In this document: one piece after another, positions 60,857-64,000 of the stretch | Layout: the number at the start of each line of letters is the position of its first letter | How positions within the stretch are numbered: position 1 is the first letter of the stretch | Assembly (NCBI RefSeq): GCF_016458305.1 | Contig: NZ_JAEMHL010000003.1 | Span: 186,001-250,000, forward strand | Origin: Geomonas anaerohicana | Lineage (GTDB): Bacteria > Desulfobacterota > Desulfuromonadia > Geobacterales > Geobacteraceae | Length of the DNA: 64,000 nucleotides | Direction: 5' to 3' | The notes under the pieces: generated by a model | What the model was told of the DNA's origin: nothing | The model's database searches: none | What the model saw: only the letters and a program-made list of their open reading frames with translations | Program-made: the position numbers and the translations under genes

Positions 60857-63838
60857 TCAACAATCGGTGTCTTGTTCGGGGGGCTCGGGAGGGGCTGGTT
60901 GCACGATGCTGAAGAAGTCGGGATTCTCCAGCTTCTCGACAAATTCCATGGTAGCGCGTTCGTCGCCACCAGGTGGGAGAAAGACTTGCCATTCCAGAAG
61001 TGTCTCCAGTTCGTCGGTGATGTCCTTCACCTTCACGGCATGGCTTGTGGTGTCGATTTCGGTGTAATACCATCTGCTCGGGGTGTCGGTATACAGCACA
61101 CGCCCACCGGAAAACTTTTGGCTGAACTTGTTGGTTTTCATATTGTAGAACAGACTCCCCCCATTGACATTGAGCAACGCGATGTCCTTCTCGGGACAGA
61201 TCCCGGCTAACACCGTAACAGTCATATGCGCGACAGTTTCCGCATTCAAATATTGCTTCACCGCTCGCAGCTTGGTATTCAGCACGTTTACGATGCCGTC
61301 TCCCATAGCATAGATCTGGCTTCTCCCCATGTCGATACCGAGGAAATTGAGCCCATGGCTTGAGCCAATTCTGCTGCAGCCTCTCGGCGGTTCCAGATTG
61401 CTTTCCAAAACGTAAGTATGGCTTTCGGTGACTGCCAGGAATCTGTCGGGCTGGTATGACAGCCGGAAAGCGTCCAGGTCTTCGCACGGTCCTTCGCAGG
61501 TTCTCACTGTACTGCTGACAAGGTCGATGGATTGCTTCACTGCTCTGAATCTGTCGCCTTCCCGGATGATGGCGTAGTAGGAGTTGTCCTTGCTGCTGGA
61601 CATGTATATGCCTTTAAACACCGCGCCCTCCTGGTAGACGAAATTCTCATTGATGTTGAAAACGGCAGTGAATCGGCTTGCCGTTTCCGAAAGTGTGGCG
61701 CGCCATACCGTGTTGTTCATTTCAGAGTTGACAAAGAGGAAGACGTCCTTGTCGGGCAAGCAATCCATAACGGCCAGATCCTTGAAGTTGGGCGACCGGT
61801 ACCTGGTGGCGCTCGTGCGCCACATGTCGAGGACAACGATGGTCTCTTCATCCTCGCGCAACAGCACGTGTCGGTCGGAGGAGTAGATTCTGTCGAGGTG
61901 CCATGGGGTGAAGTCCGAGGAGAGATCCACGACCAGGTCCGGCGCAACGATCATCGGGATCGCCTCGGCGTCAATGGCAAACATTTGCGCAACCTCGTTG
62001 TCGAACTGATCAAGATACTCAGCCACCCAGGTGTTGGCCGCAAATTTCTCCCTGAGCTGCGCCGCTTTTTGGGAACTTCCCAAAATCAGGGCGTCACGGT
62101 AATCCGCTGGACCCCATTCGCACTCGGTTTCCGGTTCAAGCAAGTGAATAGTGCGTTTGGCATCCTCCTTATACATGGCCCTCTCTGCGGCAGGCAATAA
62201 CGCTAACGGCTTTTGTATTTGGGCGTAAAGCTTTCTGGCTGTGGCCAACGCTTCCCTTCTATCCTCCCACTGATCCAGTTCAGCCAACAAGGAGAACAAT
62301 TGCTCGGTCTCTTGCCGCGCCTTCGCCGACTCCAGTTCGAGGAGCGTGTCATAGAGCTCCTCGAACAGAGGGTAATTCTGAAAATACTGCCGCAGGTCCT
62401 GCACTATTTCCCAGCAACCTTCCACCTGTCCCTGTTGCACCTGCCGCTTCAGCCTGATGAATCTAAGCCACTGCTCCATGGCATCTTCGTCCGCAAGTTT
62501 CCGAAGTCCCTTGTTGTGGCAGAGAACTGAAAACCACGCAGATATGGCACAGGCCCTTTGGTAGTCCGCCTCCTCCCCCTGGCGCGACAGCCAGAGCAGA
62601 TTGTCGTAGCACTCCTCCCACCGTTCCTGCGCGGCGAGTGCCCGGAGTGTGTCGAGGCGTCGTTCCACCGCCCCTTGCTTCTGGCGACTCCGTTCCCGTG
62701 CCATGAGGTCCCTGATGTGTTCGCCTCTCTCCTTGTCCCGCTCCAGAAGCTGCGTCAACAAGTCGAGCCTCTCGGTGCACTTCTCGCTGGACCCCAATCG
62801 CTCCCAGAGCCTCTCGACTTCGGCTTCGGTCCTCCTCGCCTCAACCTGTCCTGCCAATTCGCGCGCCTTCTTGAAGTTTGGGTACAGGGAAAGGGCTTGC
62901 TGAAGCAGGAACTGCGCTTCGCTGAGGTCGGTGCGGGCGAACGCCACCTCTGCCTGTTGCAGATAAGGCGCCGCTTCCTCCAGCATGGTCGCCTCTATCT
63001 CCTTTCTCAGGGTGGTATGGGTGGTCACGAAACCCTCTTTCTCATCTGCCAGCTTCAGAAGGTAATAGGCCTGTGACAGGTTGCCATCCTTGAAGGAAAT
63101 GTCGGCGTAGGCGTACAGGGAACCTTTCTCGAGATCCCGAGGCTCCCCCGATTCGAAGAGGGCCCTCGCCTCGGCAATCGAGCCGTTGCCGTAATAGGTC
63201 ATGGCGAGCAGTTCCCGGATGACCTTGTCCTTAAGCACATGCTTGGGCTGCGCCAGCAACACCTCGATAGCCCTTTGGTACGCTCCCATCTGATCAATCA
63301 ACATCCTGGCGGCTTTTATCAGGGTCGGCAAGTCCCGGGGGGACGTAATTTGAATGGCGGCCAGTAGTTCCTCCGCCTGAGGGTATTCGTACTGCTCAAG
63401 CAGAAGTTCGGCGTTTCTCAGGGCTTCCTGAGGCGAACCGCTGGCGGTCAGCTTTCTGGATTTTGCCCCCTTCGTCTCCATGCTCCTCGAGGAAGGTGCT
63501 GGGGCAGAGGGGATGCTGCCTACCGTGTCGAGCGCCTTCATCGAAAGTGTATTGAGGTCTGCATGGCAGGCGTCGATGGAGGGCAGGGTATTGTGCTTGA
63601 TGAGGATGATGTCCGCGTTGCAGGGATGAGGTGTCAGGTGGAAGGTCTCTCCGTAGGTCTCCAGAAGCACGTTTTGCAGCCGGTTTTTGATGTGGTAGCC
63701 ATACTCCCTGTCACTCTCGGGGAGCTGAAGGCAGGTGGGATTGACACGTTTGATCAGCGATATCAGTTCGGTTGAGGACGGAATCCGCGCCGACTTGAGC
63801 ACGCTCTCCGCCGCTTTGACATGTAGTTGCCAACTCAT
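60857..63838 (-). CDS. Large cytosolic repeat protein (helical-repeat plus propeller-like), unknown function
   Basis: 993 residues from the ATG at 63838, five bases after AAGGAGG; a GTG at 63844 is possible. There is no signal peptide or membrane helix. Residues about 1-85 form a small separate domain (WQLHVKAAESVLKSARIPSS, NADIILIKHN). A Ser/Ala linker follows. Residues about 130-640 are helical repeats of TPR/solenoid type (ALRNAELLLEQYEYPQAEEL, AYYLLKLADEKEG, AQFLLQQALSLYPNFKKA). Residues about 650-960 are beta-rich, with repeated short strands (VVLDMWRTSATRYRSPNF, IYAMGDGIVNVLNTK, IALLNVNGGSLFYNMKTN) suggesting a beta-propeller. The C-terminus is Pro/Glu-rich. Such an architecture suits a protein-interaction scaffold; no function is claimed. 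The gene upstream (cut by the window end) is 93 bases away on the same strand. Confidence 0.8.
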   Translation of the reverse strand: MSWQLHVKAAESVLKSARIPSSTELISLIKRVNPTCLQLPESDREYGYHIKNRLQNVLLETYGETFHLTPHPCNADIILIKHNTLPSIDACHADLNTLSMKALDTVGSIPSAPAPSSRSMETKGAKSRKLTASGSPQEALRNAELLLEQYEYPQAEELLAAIQITSPRDLPTLIKAARMLIDQMGAYQRAIEVLLAQPKHVLKDKVIRELLAMTYYGNGSIAEARALFESGEPRDLEKGSLYAYADISFKDGNLSQAYYLLKLADEKEGFVTTHTTLRKEIEATMLEEAAPYLQQAEVAFARTDLSEAQFLLQQALSLYPNFKKARELAGQVEARRTEAEVERLWERLGSSEKCTERLDLLTQLLERDKERGEHIRDLMARERSRQKQGAVERRLDTLRALAAQERWEECYDNLLWLSRQGEEADYQRACAISAWFSVLCHNKGLRKLADEDAMEQWLRFIRLKRQVQQGQVEGCWEIVQDLRQYFQNYPLFEELYDTLLELESAKARQETEQLFSLLAELDQWEDRREALATARKLYAQIQKPLALLPAAERAMYKEDAKRTIHLLEPETECEWGPADYRDALILGSSQKAAQLREKFAANTWVAEYLDQFDNEVAQMFAIDAEAIPMIVAPDLVVDLSSDFTPWHLDRIYSSDRHVLLREDEETIVVLDMWRTSATRYRSPNFKDLAVMDCLPDKDVFLFVNSEMNNTVWRATLSETASRFTAVFNINENFVYQEGAVFKGIYMSSSKDNSYYAIIREGDRFRAVKQSIDLVSSTVRTCEGPCEDLDAFRLSYQPDRFLAVTESHTYVLESNLEPPRGCSRIGSSHGLNFLGIDMGRSQIYAMGDGIVNVLNTKLRAVKQYLNAETVAHMTVTVLAGICPEKDIALLNVNGGSLFYNMKTNKFSQKFSGGRVLYTDTPSRWYYTEIDTTSHAVKVKDITDELETLLEWQVFLPPGGDERATMEFVEKLENPDFFSIVQPAPPEPPEQDTDC

Positions 63839-63930
63839 AACCACCTCCTTGACTGAATTAGAAAAAACTTAATTGTAGTAGATCTTCCTCCCCGTGCAAG
63901 CAAACTCTGTTGCAACATTCCACGACAAGG

Positions 63931-64000
63931 TCATCTCGTTTTCCCTCCTTGTTTTCTGAGGCTGTTGGCGTTATCTTTGCGGATCTGACCGGCTCCCGCC
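63931..64000 (-). CDS. Possible C-terminal end of an upstream gene (partial)
   Basis: Reading leftward from the window edge, an open frame gives AGAGQIRKDNANSLRKQG and stops with TGA at 63933-63931. An ATG overlaps that stop (63934), behind AAGGAGG, but opens only a 21-codon frame (63934-63869, MTLSWNVATEFACTG then RKIYYN). The overlap could mean a short coupled peptide or a decayed gene. The visible part is too short to identify. Confidence 0.35.
   Translation of the reverse strand, partial: AGAGQIRKDNANSLRKQGGKTR

Noticed and set aside
63869-63934. Independent 21-codon gene behind AAGGAGG
   Set aside because: Too short and without recognisable features; it is noted only as a possible coupled leader peptide in the partial-gene entry.

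Overview
The window looks like chromosomal DNA of a Geobacteraceae member close to Geobacter/Citrifermentans/Geomonas. The evidence is high GC content, a multihaem c-type cytochrome, the geopeptide radical-SAM locus (a family known from Geobacter), many sigma-54 and PAS/receiver signalling proteins, several TTG/GTG starts behind good ribosome binding sites, and dispersed G/C-rich palindromes between genes. No tRNA, rRNA, CRISPR array, insertion sequence or prophage was seen. Most gene calls rest on conserved motifs read in the translations. Start codons were re-chosen where a Shine-Dalgarno sequence, signal peptide or family N-terminus argued for it.

Layout. 1-4.1 kb: tail of a sigma-54 activator, then a hybrid histidine kinase / HD-GYP response regulator pair on the minus strand. 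4.2-9.8 kb: an RND efflux pair, then a FliK-like protein with a stand-alone FlhB C-terminal-like protein. 10-11.4 kb: two lipoproteins, one of the ChaN family. 11.6-16.7 kb: purN-purM (minus) diverging from rimI-pyrK-pyrD-epmB-like (plus). 16.9-22.6 kb: a LysR regulator, two small zinc proteins, a DRTGG-domain ATPase, a receiver-PAS-SpoIIE phosphatase and an HD hydrolase. 22.7-30.4 kb: a sigma-54 response regulator, the geopeptide maturase and its 38-residue precursor, a divergent TonB receptor, a periplasmic substrate-binding protein and a sensor kinase. 30.6-38.6 kb: a complete Wsp/Frz-like chemosensory operon (cheR-cheW-mcp-cheA-cheB-receiver). 38.9-45 kb: wecB, FmdB-like zinc ribbon, a CoA-disulfide reductase-rhodanese, an M23 peptidase, a nitroreductase and a TetR regulator. 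45-51.1 kb: a tripartite RND pump with a 26-residue membrane peptide in front. 51.2-55.4 kb: a TAXI binding protein, an alpha/beta hydrolase, MlaA and an unknown protein, behind a sigma-54-type promoter. 55.5-64 kb: an old-yellow-enzyme homologue, a sigma-54-preceded small periplasmic protein, a nine-haem cytochrome, a rhodanese selenoprotein and a 993-residue repeat protein.

Two items stand out. First, the pieces at 59237-59890 and 60011-60628 are one reading frame interrupted only by an in-frame TGA in a rhodanese active-site loop. A stable hairpin lies just downstream, so this is best read as a selenocysteine protein (monohaem plus three rhodanese domains) upstream of a multihaem cytochrome. 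Second, a 38-codon gene at 25607-25723 encodes a geopeptide-type RiPP precursor. It sits in front of its radical-SAM/SPASM maturase and back to back with a TonB receptor, substrate-binding protein and sensor kinase, with a near-perfect 21-bp dyad in the shared promoter region. This suggests a peptide production and sensing/uptake unit.

Several repeat families recur: a palindrome around GGGACTGGCTCCG..GGTGCCTGTCCC (three copies), TTGAACG heptamers upstream of two genes, C/G-rich stem-loops (one of them read as coding sequence inside cheR), and an eight-copy GGGGAGTA array.
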